Program-made: the position numbers and the translations under genes
Assembly: GCA_964017065.1 (NCBI GenBank)
Contig: OZ024790.1
Location: forward strand, 6,747,422-6,811,421
Source: Haliclona indistincta
Lineage: Eukaryota; Porifera; Demospongiae; Haplosclerida; Chalinidae
Direction of reading: 5' to 3'
Length of the DNA stretch: 64,000 nt
Notes under the pieces: model-generated
Told to the model about the DNA's origin: nothing
Database searches by the model: none
Seen by the model: only the letters and a program-made list of their open reading frames with translations
Shown here: positions 1 to 15,999 of the stretch, piece by piece
Layout: every line of letters begins with the position of its first letter
How positions within the stretch are numbered: the stretch's first letter is position 1

Positions 1-3000
1 TGGTATGAGAACTAATGTGTGCACATGAAAAGATCACCTTCATCAACTTGCTCTATCTTCTAGTTTCACTAACCCAAGGCGGACCTGTACAATATGATGA
101 CAACTGCTATTTTGCGGCTCATAATTTGTATGTCTTGTAGCTGTAACTCACTAAATTTTAAAAGTCCAAGCTCACAATACATGTAAACAACTTGCTTGTA
201 GTGAAAGTAAAGCATTCCGAAATCAGCTTTTGGAGAACGTGCTGATACTACTGGTACTTGTGCTGAATTGAAACTAATTTCATTATCATGCGTGCATTGC
301 CATTTGTTATTTAACCATGGCTTCTGTTTAGCCTAACCTTCTTTCTAGAAATAATTTAAGTAGCACCTAAAGTAAGAACCTTTACTGGCTACTACCTACT
401 GTAGCTACTAGGTAGTAAAATTAACCTGAGCATTTCAAGCCTTTGTTATTTGTTTTGCAAATAATCATTGGTGACCACAATTACATGTGTGCTGTCAGTG
501 ACCAAATCAAATGATACAAAAATTTTATAGACGAAATTTCTATGAATGTCACATGTTCATTCATTCATAGGTTATCTGGTCTGGTTATTTTAGGTTCTAC
601 CATCCAAACACAGTAAAGAATTATTAATAGAAAATTCTAACTACTATGCATTTTAAGGGCAAGCCTGTACATTCAATATATTGACTGGAAAAAGACAGAT
701 AATGATGTGGTATGCATCTGTGGTGAATAAATTTTGAGGGTGCATGTATTATGCTAAAACCTACATGTAAAGCTACATGCTATGTAGCTTTACATTCACT
801 TAACAACGCATTTCCCTTCTCTGTTTGTGTGCCACAACCTGACATTGGGTCTCTCTCCCTCTAGGCGTTTTCATACGCATCTTCTGCAGTTTCGATGGTG
901 AGGGTGGTTGGAGATTAGAGAAACTGGATTCAGCGACTAGACTGACGTACAAGGATATGATGGTCTGTACTTATAATCCATGTATAGTATTATAATTCAT
1001 CCATACAGTATTACAGCTATGTAGCTCATGTGAGAAAGGTGAATCAATCATAAAATTAATCTGCTTTTTATTTTTTAACACTGTTCATTGTGTCCGTTAA
1101 GTTAATTTACTTTAAGTTCAATCTCTTCTTTCATTAATGAATTTTAGCAATGAATCAATCAAGTTACTAGGAGATAAAGTGATTGTAGTTTTAGGATCAG
1201 CACACACTAGTGCTAAACAGATCTATTTGTAGGAGGATAACCTATCCTGGGAACATGTTGGCTCACTAAGAATCCCCCTCACAAGAGACAATGTATATCA
1301 AGCAAGCTCACAGCACTCAACAAAATGCATGAGACTTCCCCAATTTTTTCAAGAAAATAGATTTCAAGTTTGAGCGGCTAGTACAGGCGCGTATGAACAA
1401 TAATTATTAATTTTGCTAGACAAGTGATGATTCCTCTAGCTCTCATGTACAGTTCCATCTATACGCATCAGCTGTAGTGCAATGAAATTATTCACAGACA
1501 TGCATAGCTATAGAGAATCTATGATGAACAATCACACAATTATTACGCAAAACTAAAATTGGAAACCTATCTACACAGCGAAGCTAACACGTTCATTCGT
1601 ATGATAATGTATTATACATAATCATACATGTAGAAGTAATTTGGTACCACTTTTTAGTAGTAAATAATTCCTATTCTTTTTTTAACTGTCACAAAATTTT
1701 TGGTCGTGAAACTTAGAAAGCTATAGTATGATCAAAGCAAGCTCGTTGATTGTACATGTATAAGTTCAAGGTTAAAGATACTTACAGTTAAAATACCAAC
1801 TAACAATTCATCGATCAATTTGTCCCATTTGAGAATTGTCTTTGTGCAGTACAATTTTAAAAGTAATGGTTGACACTATGTAAGTTCTTTCTATTGAAGC
1901 AAGCTGTTATAATACTGTTTTGTCTAAAGTCTGAGTTCCCTGAAGTTACTGTAATGACAAAGTTAGAGAAAATTTTGAATCACCTATGCCCAGCAGATTT
2001 GGGGAAAAAATCAGCACGGTGAGATACAGACCTTTGCAAGTTGCTTGCAGCAGAGATTGTGAAATGGGCATTGCCCCATAACATAGTTAGCCTAGTAGCC
2101 AACGCCCATTTTACAATTTTCTGCTGTTAAGCACCATTCAAAGGCCTGTAGTAACAATAACTGATAGTAGTTCACATTGAAGGAATCCAATCTATAGTTT
2201 GCTTTATATACACCAAAAATAGCTGCTTACATGTATGCTCTAAAATATTTCTAGAGGTAAAGTATAGCTATCATGCACACATGAAGTTTTTATGTACTCA
2301 GATCAAGTTTAATTGCGTAACAGAATTCAGTTATTTAATTTATTCTGAATTAATCCTCAACTTGGATTTCAAATTTGGTTCCAGAGATCCATTTATGTAA
2401 AAAGGTTTTATTCTAGAGATGGTTTTATTTACGCTAGACAGCACTAAACCAAACTCCGAAAAGGTGCAACTCTCGCTTCTGTCTATACCTGTATGACTAT
2501 TTCTTTCACTCTGACCAGTCGAGCTACTGTGAGGTTTTCAATGCAGTTGAAAAAGGCTCATTTTCAGTGCAAAAGTATTGTAGAAACTGCTCAGTAGAAC
2601 GGTGATGGTTAGCATCTCAATCAATCTTGTAGTGATGACAGAATTGTTAGGAAGGTATAGTATGCATTAATGAGGCAGGTTTGAGCTGATCATGACTTTG
2701 ATGCATGACTGTCTGCTACTTTTGCAGCACAGCTCAACCCATGCAGTGGTTAGTAAACACACTGATCATGAGTGCATGTACATGTATAGTGGTACTTAAT
2801 GAGAATACTAGACATTTCATCTCTAGCTCTGTGATTCTGCTCATGAGTATGACAATCATTCTAGGGTGCTTGCCAGTTAATCAACAATAATGTTTTAATT
2901 TACGATGGATAGAACAAGTTCCACTACTGTATGAACCAATGATATTATGCTCTCATCACAATTAATTTGTGAAGACATACTAAAAACCGTCAGTCATCAA

Positions 3001-3455
3001 ATTTTATACACGTCATGATGGCTTGGCATTACATTGCATGAGTGGTTACTTCTTGCATTTCGTACATGCTTAGAACTCATGAGCACTGGTCCAGTTCAGT
3101 AGTCATGGTGAAGTAGAAGTCGTGCATATTCTCAGAGAACTCAGACCATGGATCTAATAAACTATTGATTTTGCTATGGAAATGCTCACCCAAGCACCCA
3201 CTGTGCTTGGTCCATCAACATTATTATTTGTGTTGTCTATCAAATTAATTTTCTGAGTTTAGTTCCGTGTACAACATTATTAATTACAATATTAGCTACT
3301 AGTGTTGACCTACAATACTAAAGCATATAATTATAAATAATAAATCACATGTAATCATAGCTGTACATGCTGTTAGTCTATTGATCAATGTAACTCTACA
3401 GCAATCCAATACCATAGACAAATTCCTACTGCAACAAACTAATGAGAAGAAAAGA
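1..3455. other. gene-poor AT-rich stretch
   Basis: I see no convincing coding exon, RNA gene or long repeat here on either strand. The longest open frame (2705-2890, plus) has no recognisable domain or splice context. The right part may hold the 3' UTR of the tetraspanin gene that ends near 3456. Confidence 0.5.
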
Positions 3456-4634
3456 TCAGTGATTATCATATAGGTGTTGTGGTGAATGCACATGTACCTG
3501 TATGCTTGCAATAGTAATAGTGACTGCAGCAATAACAGTGAACATGTTGTTGAAGAATGACTCCAAATGAGACACACAACCCTATAGTAACAGATAATGA
3601 GTTAGTGACAAGATGGACCGCACACAAGATGCACTGATGCAAGATGGCACTGACTTCAGAGTATATTAGACCGGTTTGGTTGATCATCTGCTGAGAATTC
3701 CTCTCAATATCAGGACATTCACTGGCTAGTGGATTAGTGGTGTTACAGCATGACACTGGTACAGAGAAATTACTAAACACTGTTTCATAATCAGTGAAGC
3801 TATCCACTCCACAACACTCCATCTGCATTATAAAGTAATTTCTATGCTATCACACAATCACCGGGCCAACTGTACATTTTCTTGTAACTCATTCCAGGTA
3901 TCTTGAACTGTCTGATCATCAAGATATTGATGTAATGTACTGCTTAGCTCCAGATTGGTCTATTATAATGAGGCCACAACTTGAAAAGATCATTTATTCA
4001 AGTTATACTCACCGATCCACTCATACCAGCTGCTACACTACCAACAACAAGTGCTAGTATGATCAATGGTAGAACACACAGAATGATGAACCACTGCAGT
4101 ATGTGAAATACTGAGTGGTAGGTTATATTGATAATAACTAGAAAAATCATGCTTGCATCATGGAAAATCATGCTTGCATGAATTGGAATACACACATACC
4201 ATGTGAATTGCAGCATCATTATTAATTACTTGGAGGTATATATTTCTGTCAACTTACTAATTCACCACAATAATATGAAACACTGTATTTGTTTTGATAC
4301 AACTTCCTTGTCATCGCTATCTGGCAAATACCAACACCAATCATGAGTCCACCAGCAATGATGAGCAGAACTGATACTATCAACACATTAGTATTAGCTG
4401 GTGCAGTGATAGGATAATAATATAACACATCTTGTACCTGAATGTGTTAGAGGGCGAGGTATGAAAATTTTTATGTATATGTGCAATGAGTGTCATGAAT
4501 TTGCTTACCAATGCCCACACTGCAACTATAATATAGATAACACCAAACATCTGCACATTATAACATGTCAATTGTATAACGTGGTGTTTCTAACTCACTA
4601 AAATAATTCCAACAGTAGTTGAAAAAAACTTCAT
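3456..4634 (-). CDS. tetraspanin, downstream copy of a tandem pair
   Basis: Multi-exon tetraspanin (four-pass membrane organiser). Exons read on the minus strand: first-helix pieces near 4604-4634 and 4510-4554 (GVIYIIVAVWAL), a short loop plus helix 2 near 4255-4437 (LIVSVLLIIAGGLMIGVG), helix 3 near 4011-4100 (FIILCVLPLIILALVVG), an LEL helix exon 3880-3958, the diagnostic CCG exon 3655-3822 (MECCG then PVSCC, both tetraspanin hallmarks), and a helix 4 exon up to 3576 starting GCVSHLESFF. The conserved CCG and PxSCC cysteines are all present. The start at 4634 (MKFFSTTVGIIL) is the only Met before the first helix, but an upstream exon is possible. The last exon may read through to a TGA at 3456-3458 or splice again. 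It lies 3' of a paralogue on the same strand with the same exon plan. Confidence 0.75.
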
Positions 4635-4719
4635 AATCTCAACATCAGGCCGGGCAATAAGACAGAAAGCTTCATGTGCAGGTATATAAAATGTAATCAC
4701 ATAATAAGGATGGAAAAGC

Positions 4720-7660
4720 TCAGTTACCGGAAAAAGAAATTACATACAATCCCAGAAGAATCTGCATAATATTAACAATCAAATCAATTTTGCTGTACAC
4801 TTTACTATACCGGTATTCCTGCTACAATGATACTAACTCCAGCAACAACACTGTGAATATAATGAAAGTAAGACACTAACTGAGGAACACAGCCCTGCAG
4901 TAAGATAAGAGGAGGTGGATATTGTTATAACACTGCAATGATGCAGTACCTCAGTGTATATTAGCTCAGTGGTCACGTTAGTGTCCATGACAATATCTGG
5001 ACATGTTGTCTCATTGGCCAGTGGGTTGGTGGTGTTACAGCAAGAGACTGGTACAGAGAAGTTGTTGAAAACTTGTTCATAATCACTGAAATTCACTGCT
5101 CCACAACATTCTAGCTATGGAAAAGTATACCGTATAGTGGGTTATTTTTGCGGGAGGAAACTTTGGCAAATTTGGCGAATCATCAAGCATTCGGCAAAAT
5201 AAAATTCGCCAAAATCTGCTTTTTCTATTGCAGTAATATGTGAGCCAGGCACTTGACGCCAAAACGCAAAATCTGGGTCATTCGCCAAAATTTTGATCCC
5301 AAAATTACCCGCTATACGGAATAATATTTAACGTACGGCTCTACGTGTGACATTGAATTTGCACACATGAACTTTTTTGTTGAGTTGATAAAAATAGACA
5401 ACAAAGGTGAATCAAGTGTTTTATGTTACTCTCTACTAGTGTTAGCTATCTCGTTGCTGCACACATTATCTCACTAAGCTGTTGGCTACACAGACACTAC
5501 TGACCTGTGCTCTATGAAATTAATTCATGGTGGCCGCCTAGATCTGCCCATGAGTGTAATAATATCTAATTTTTTCCACCTGTGGTTCCTTTGAAGTATC
5601 AGAAGTATAATTATAATTATTAATAATCAAACAGGAGCAGATAGTCACAATTGCATGTGCATAAAATTTAATTGATTTACAAAAATTGGGTTAACTGTTA
5701 TACTTAATTTTAACCTAGTCCCCATGTGCTGGTGAGGAGAGAAGAATTTAGTGCGAATAGTAATAGTTTGACCGGCAATATTCTTGTAATGATAGTGACA
5801 CTATATCATTTAAGCACAAATGTAATGCATGCCAAAGTCAACCCACTCACTGTGTTATGAGCAGCATCCAAAGCATCCCTAATTCCTTGAGAGTCGTGGA
5901 CGGTGAATAATGAAATGTTCGCACCAGTTCCAATACTCTCTGACAGCTATTATAATACAATGGTTACAAAAAGAGTATGATGTCATCACTCACACTAGGG
6001 ATCAGAGCACCTGCTGCAATACCAAGAGATAGTAATACCACATCAAGAACGAATAGAATAGTTATAGGCTATATGAGAAACAAGAAATGTTCATATGCAC
6101 TTAACATAAATTATTCTACCATTGTCACTTTTAAAAGGAAACAATTGTCCACACTTAGCCACCTGGAGGTTGCTCTTTCATAGTGCACCGCAAGTACAAA
6201 CCCAACAACAGCAGCAATCATGAGCACACCCACGATGATTACCAGGACTGATATTATGATCACAGAGATGCTGGCTTGAGTTGTGATGGGAAAGAACATC
6301 ATACACTGGACCTTTGTGCATCAAACAGAGTAAGTGGATTAGAAGTGTAGGGACCTTATTTAACCTTATGTTAACTTATGTAAAATTTAGCCATGTCACT
6401 GGAACTGCATTTGAAGCTGTATTTAATTTTTTGCTAGAATTTACTTTGTAGATGCTGACAGTGCAATTCTCCCACAAGTATCGCCATTGCATTTAAACTA
6501 GCATCATTTTTCCCTGAGGCTATAGCTAATTAGCTGCAATTGAAGCTTGCCGACGACTCCTAATCTGTAGCTTGCCCAAGTTGACGAGGATATATATCCT
6601 TACCACTGAAAGAGTGAAGTCACTGATTAAAATCCAGTATAATCTCGTTAATTTGGGCTGGCTGCTGAAAGCAATGGTCTTACATCATGCATGAAAACAC
6701 ATGAATTTCGAAATGCGTCTTATGGGCGTAGCAAGCTCCACCCAATGACGAAAAATTGTATTTCTTTCATATAAGCATGCCATACCCACACAAAATGTCA
6801 GACAAGAATTTTGGTACACAAGGAAGAAGAAACGTATGCATCGGATTTTGCACAAAGGTCTCGGTCTATAAGTTACAGAGGGGCGAATATTTAAATGAGA
6901 AGACACGATTTCGGCAAAAATTTCCTACCAGCAAGAGCGATAAATTTCCTTCTTCCAGACAGCCAAAAACGCCATCTCTGCCCAATCCCGCCTGCCCCGC
7001 AACCCACCCACCCCTATGCGGCTCTCGGTGATTGCAGAGTACGAAATCATTTTTGTTCCAAATACGGTAAGTGCTATTGGACTGTGGCTACACCCATTTT
7101 CCATGTAAAACAGGCAAGTAATAGCCAGGACACTGCAGTTTATTTTGTGAAAAGGGCAGCAATAAAAAATAGTTCGGCTAGTGCACCCTTAAGCTCAAAC
7201 AGAGTAGTTCTACAATAACTGATTGTCGCATAAAAGATTATACAGTACTGGTCAACGGTCAACAATGTTATTCTCGTATAGCTAAGCATGAGATGTATCC
7301 AAGTTCAAGCAGTGTTTACAGCATGTGTAACAGTATACTGAGAGTGTGTGTGTGTGTGTGTACAGTATCTTACTAATGCCCATATCCCAGTTATTATCAC
7401 TGGTAGACTAGGTAGTGTTGCCTGTATAGATAGAAATTCCATCATGCAGCAATATTAGTCTGAAAACGACTTACCAACACAACCGAGAGTGTGTAAATTA
7501 TCATTAAAATTACATCATAATAAATGCTTCCACGTAGTGTATTGTATCTTTCATATTCTGTAAAGTAAGATGAGCAACATACATCAATACTAGCTAGATT
7601 AAGCCCACTATTTTGTGGCGTATTATAACATCTCCAGGTCGCTGAGGGGGTTAAGGGCAC
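4720..7660 (-). CDS. tetraspanin, upstream copy of a tandem pair
   Basis: Second tetraspanin gene, same exon plan as its downstream neighbour. Exons: 7475-7660 (N-terminus and start of helix 1, ending YTLSVVL), 7374-7421 (VIITGIWAL), 6163-6311 (ASISVIIISVLVIIVGVL, helix 2), 5994-6068 (ILFVLDVVLLSLGIAAG, helix 3), 5851-5946 (LEL helix), 4950-5114 (LECCG then VPVSCC), 4811-4894 (GCVPQLVSYFHY, helix 4) and a last exon to a TGA at 4720-4722 (ILLGLYV then stop). All junctions show GT..AG on the minus strand and the frame stays open from the CCG exon to the stop. The start at 7660 is the first Met of the open first exon and is less sure. One intron carries a 190-bp MITE and another a dispersed repeat. 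Tandem duplication of one ancestral gene is the simplest reading. Confidence 0.75.
5130..5319. mobile_element. 190-bp MITE with CCGTATAG termini
   Basis: Starts CCGTATAGTGGGTTATTTT and ends with the near-exact reverse complement (AAAATTACCCGCTATACGG). The inside is rich in GGCGAA/TTCGCC motifs that also pair. It lies in the intron between two exons of a tetraspanin LEL. Flanks are ATA and AATA, so a 2-3 bp target duplication is possible. Confidence 0.7.
6700..7200 (+). repeat. dispersed repeat, copy 1 (inverted copy at 61760-62245)
   Basis: About 480 bp that reappear in reverse orientation at 61760-62245, from the shared GGGCGTAGCAAGCTCCACCC near 6724 to the segment near 7140 matching CAGTGTCCTGGCTATTACTT. 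The two copies differ by small indels. No reading frame is shared, so this is probably a non-autonomous element. It sits in an intron of the upstream tetraspanin gene. Confidence 0.7.
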
Positions 7661-7826
7661 GCAGTCTTGCTATGGGATCTGCACTGAACGATGCTTGCAG
7701 CCTCTATATTATGCGTGTGAGCATGCATGTAAGTGAGTATTTACCTCTTTCTTCGCGTGAAGTATCATTTATTCGAGGAACTGCCATCACTGAACGAAAG
7801 TATGTGGAGGGCAAACGGCCGCACGC

Positions 7827-8027
7827 GGGTGTTGGTAAAACAAGAAACGAAACGAAATAAAGAAACGAAACAAAGAAACGAAACAAAACCATACGTTTCT
7901 AAACCCAAGACATAGTAAGGTAGTACCTTCGCCTAACGACGCCCAGTATTCGCCTAACGGCGTCCAGTATGTACATGTACTAGGTTAGTATGGTTTCGTT
8001 TCGTTTCTTGTTTCAACAACACCCGAG
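7827..8027. repeat. short inverted repeat with AAACGAAAC motifs
   Basis: The arm 7827-7858 (GGGTGTTGGTAAAACAAGAA and onward) is the inverse of 7989-8027 (TTTCTTGTTTCAACAACACC and before). The inside repeats GAAACAAA and holds a duplicated CGCCTAACG motif near 7930-7965. A MITE or fold-back relic upstream of the tetraspanin pair. Confidence 0.5.
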
Positions 8028-8471
8028 GGGAAACCACCCGTGGGTGGTTAATTAAAGGTACACAAAATAATTAGCATTATAATTCAACTTATTGTATTCA
8101 TTTTGGGAACTTTCACTCCCATTGTTAAAACTAGCAACAAGCATGAAGAAACCACCTAGTAGCTCGCAGAATGTAGCTGAAGCGCACATGGGTGTTGCCC
8201 GAGCAAGCGAAATCACGTCATGATCAAACGCACAACTTGTATGCCGCACTCAGAATGAGAAACGATTATTAATTTTATTAACAGGTTAGTAATAATAATA
8301 ATTTATTATTGTCACAGAAGAATAGTAAATGCAGTACTAGAATAATAATAATATGATACAGTAAAAGAACTGAGGATTTGGTCGAGACATCAGCCAATTC
8401 ACAACATCAATGAACAAATAAACAAAAGAATCGGCCGACAATGAGAAAATGACTTGAGACACAAACAATGA

Positions 8472-12326
<3,855 letters not shown>

Positions 12327-12397
12327 GCTGGTTGATGAATCAGAAGGTTGATGGTAATAAGATTATAGTAAAACAGTTATTAATGTGTCACAAGGTG

Positions 12398-12709
12398 TAC
12401 CTATAAAATCAACATCAAAAGTCCTTGGTACAATTCCATCAGAACAACTTATAGATGTAGCTTGCGTGGTGTCCAATAAGACAGTTGATGTATAGGTGTA
12501 AATATCCTCCCCAGGCAATTGAGATCCACAAATGTACTACCGTTTACAGTTTGGTTGAAACTGGCAGTTTGTCCACTGCCAACAGGCAATACTGTTTTGC
12601 CGGCAATGCTCCATCGAAGGAGACCACCAGCTACAACAGTAACACAAGTCAAATTAGCCTTCATTCCATAACAAGTAGAACGATCCTGACTCTGAAATAT
12701 GTCAACCAC
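12398..12709 (-). pseudogene. Ig-like extracellular domain fragment
   Basis: The minus strand encodes an Ig-like stretch (KANLTCVTVVAGGLLRWSIA, then ASFNQTVNGSTFVDLNC) with the Cys-Trp-Cys spacing and N-glycosylation sites of a small Ig domain. To continue into the plausible next part (YTSTVLLDTTQATSISC, then GIVPRTFDVDF before a GT at about 12397) the frame must change near 12510, so either a tiny intron is missed or the gene is broken. No signal peptide or membrane helix was found nearby. It lies just upstream of the MAST exons on the same strand, but nothing shows that they are joined. Confidence 0.4.
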
Positions 12710-12949
12710 AATGAAAAGGTTGTGGTAAATACAACAGAAGAAGTTAGTAGTTATATAAATTTCATAGCGAGCACATAGTTAAAGCTTTGACTATTTAGAA
12801 TAATAATTATTACGGACATTAATATTTTTGTCGTTACAATGTTTATCTATAATCAATCTTCAAGGAGAATATCATAAGAATCAAGCTTTGAGGTATAAAA
12901 TTGACTTCACCAACACACTAGCAACCAATGATCAAACCATCTAGCGTCA

Positions 12950-14105
12950 TACCCAGGCGCTAGTGAGGAGAAGAAATAAGCGCCTAGTATCTACTGCACG
13001 CACATGCACTAAACACCTGTTTATTAATTTTATTGTAAAATATTCCGATTTAGTCTTGTTCCCAGACCACACCTCTTCTGCTATGCTCCCCAGAGGGTCT
13101 GGCAACTTGCTCGACTTTTCTCGGTCTTGGTGACGTTTCATTCTCAAAAATAGAAACGACCAATCAGATCGCCTTATTTTCAAAATTCTCTTGACAAACG
13201 CGCTGTTGAGCACATGATCAATATGGTGGTAGTACAGTGGGTTCAGATTCATCGATGACAGAGAGCATCTAGGGTAACCTTTGTTGACTGGTAAGTACTA
13301 CGAGGCAGCCAGCCACTTCTTAGCTGGCTCAAATGAGCGATTTCGCCACCAACAGGTGTGGAAAAATAATTTGCGATTTATTGTTGTTGCCATTACATTT
13401 GTGAGCGCTGCCATCTTCGAGCGTCACCAAGGAACACAGCATAGTACCTGTCGTGTCTTCCTGACCTGATCTATAACTATTGTCGAGTGCTGTAGTTTAT
13501 GTGACCACAGACATTAGTATACAGACAATTTGTCCGCATATTGCATCCGTGTAGCTATTGAACGCGTAACAATGACATTACCAAGACCGAGAAAAGTTGA
13601 GCAAGTTGCCAGACCCTCTGGGAAGCATAGCGGAAGAGGTGTGGTCTGGGAACGAGTATGTCATGAAAATGTGGTAGCGGTTATTCAGACCACGCCTCAG
13701 CTTATAAACAACTGGCTGAGAAGCAGCTCGATCGTCAGGTCTAGCTCTGGATTCAATAAATAACTTTGTGGTGAGCATGTCTACGTGATAGTCAGCTTAA
13801 TCGTGTCACTTTATGCCGCTCATGTTAATCGATGTTGCTCGTTTCCAGTACCAGTAACATCAGGAGAATTGTTAAATTGTACTTCTGCTCCTGTGCTAGA
13901 GCTTCAAGAACTGATGCTAGAATATAGTCATGACAGTAGATTGCAAACAGGAGAGCTTCATAAACTCCAAAAAACTGATGAATAATCAATGATAACCAGC
14001 GGCGATGCAATTCCACCGTTAGTCCCGCGTGCGTATGCAGTATAATACCAGGAGCTTCTTTCTGCCTTTCGCTCCACCCCCTTCTAGCGCCTGGGTATGA
14101 GGCTA
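12950..14105. mobile_element. about 1.15-kb inverted-repeat element (TCATACCCAGGCGCTAG ends)
   Basis: The outer ends TCATACCCAGGCGCTAG (about 12950-12966) and CTAGCGCCTGGGTATGA (about 14089-14105) are exact inverses, with CTAG on both outer sides as a possible short target duplication. An inner inverted pair (about 13055-13140 and 13575-13660; AGACCACACCTCTTCYGCTA class) is nested within. No transposase frame is seen, so it is a non-autonomous DNA element, probably with a second element nested inside. Confidence 0.65.
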
Positions 14106-14915
14106 GGGTTGACACTAGCTTAGGTGATGACTAACCTTGTGTTGGCCAGTACACAAACAACAGCTTACTGGAACTTCATCTACAGTGTTCCACACGAAGA
14201 CGCTTGAAAACACTTTTTTGAACACTTGGCTCATTTTCTCCAAACTCAGTGATCCCATGCACATATACAAATACCATCATGATGTTCTATCCTTTGTGAG
14301 TCTATTGCACCATATGGCTTCTTGTCACATGCTAGTCATGTGCTACACAATGGCGGTATAGTCAACCATATAGAATACAACGTTGGGCACAGGATCTCTG
14401 TAATGGCTAGTAGTTAAGAGCTGCCAAAGCTACAATGGAACACTCACCTCGGATGTGAATCTACGAGCGGCGTGAGAAGTCGCTGTCAGCTATACTTTGG
14501 TAATAGGAAGCGAAAAATAGCGTTAATGACATGCCCCAACGTTAGGCACAGGATCTCCAGAGTCTCTGTTAGTTAAGATACAATACTTGCTTACTGCAAA
14601 GGTTAAGCATAGTGCTTCAAGAGCGTTCACGCTTGGTGCGTCTCTCTATCAGTACAGCAACAAACGAAACGCTGTCTCGTGAGAGAGCTGCTTTTTGACG
14701 GCCATCTTGCTGTTTGAACAATTCCCTGAATACATAAGCAGAGCCTAGCTTCGGCCTTGCCTCAGTTACATCAACTCTTTGTTGTTTTCCTTCAAATCTG
14801 CTTCCTTCGATGATCGCTTCTTGTTAGGTTTAAAAAGTGGATGTCAATGGCTTCTGAAACTTCCACCTAAGTGTATATAAATAAATGTGCTAAAGAGTGA
14901 AAAACATGAACTTAC

Positions 14916-15597
14916 ATTCTTTGAGAATGATTGATTCCAAACACACGGCAAGTCGGTACATGTGTGAGTGGCAATCTTTAGTCGAATACAAGCCTCGATC
15001 TTGAAAAGCACAGCTGCAACATGTGAGCAGACTTCACCATACCTACAAAGTAATTATCTTGAATTATAACTACACAATCATGTAGTAGTTAGAAAACTCA
15101 CCCTGCCATGCACGTACAGTGGCCAGTAATTACTGTACCTGTTGCCTTGATAACACCAACCCAGGCCTGGTGATGTGCTGACATCCGCTGAGAAGCCTTC
15201 ACATTAGCTTTCAAGATACAGTTTGATTTCAGATCAGAGTACAATACTGTTTGAACCCAACCACTACAACATGTTTTGAAGAAAATAGTTAGATTTCTGA
15301 TTTAAAACCAAAAAAATACATACCTGATATAATAATTGAAGGCATCTAATTTAAAATTTTATAAGCTTTCATCTTCTCCCTGGTGAACGTTCCTGGGGTG
15401 TCGATTAGGTAAGTGTAGATCTCTCCGAATTCAACAGGAAGCCAGAGAGCCATGTCATCCTTCCAGTGAGAGCCTTCTATCTCGTACGGGTCAACTAATA
15501 TCTTCGCATCTTTACTCTCGTACAGGACCTCTAGTTTTCGTGCGTATCTCTCCCTCTCAGCCACAGGTAAGGCACTGCTGTAAGTTGAGTTCGCCAT
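14916..15597 (-). pseudogene. SWIM-type zinc-finger protein, frameshifted
   Basis: Three exons on the minus strand: to about 15597 (start MANSTYSSALPVAERERYA, then GSHWKDDMALWLPVEFGEIY and YLIDTPGTFTREKMKAYK), 15102-15263 (GWVQTVLYSDLKSNCILK, then VITGHCTCMAG) and 14916-15042 (YGEVCSHVAAVLFKIEACI, then TCTDLPCVWNQSF). CTCMAGYGEVCSH is the CxC..CxH SWIM zinc motif. This domain order is common in uncharacterised invertebrate proteins, often with a YqaJ-type exonuclease domain that is not seen here. At about 15350 the frame breaks: KAYKIL runs into a TAG, while the expected LDAFNYYI continuation lies in another frame. That indel, with no clear terminal exon, makes it a likely pseudogene, unless it is a sequence error. 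Its 5' flank lies in an inverted duplication. Confidence 0.65.
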
Positions 15598-15654
15598 GCT
15601 ATACCCATCCCATACCCATACGGCGTCTGCGCAATAGTGGGCGTGTCGTACGCC

Positions 15655-15920
15655 TGAGTTGACCCAGAGATTATTAATACTACGTAACCGGGATAAGAAA
15701 CTGTCAATCAAAATGTATTGCGCGGAGTGTACGAGTCCCGTTATGGGAAGACATCCGGTCGGGGTCAAAGGTCGAAATTTAACCTGTTTTGCACGGATTT
15801 TAACTTAAATCTTTTTTGCTAGAGTAGGTGCTCAACGTTGCCCGAGTTGTTGCCGTTTCTCACTATGCAGACAGCAGCTGGAGTGATTGTCACTAGTGTG
15901 CAAAAGCAAGCTGAGTTCAT
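15655..15920. repeat. inverted duplication, arm a (5' flank of the SWIM gene)
   Basis: Matches 17735-17896 plus 18752-18795 in reverse orientation. Shared blocks include TTATTAATACTACGTAACCG, GACATCCGGTCGGGGTCAAA and GCAGACAGCAGCTG. Identity is high in the core and fades toward 16000. Whether the arms belong to one large element or are a duplicated promoter is not decided. Confidence 0.7.
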
Positions 15921-15999
15921 TTGGCTTGGGAGAGGACCTTGGAAGGCGGAAGAACACGAAGAATCAGACTGGTTGTGCTTTGAGTATAGTACGTATAAC

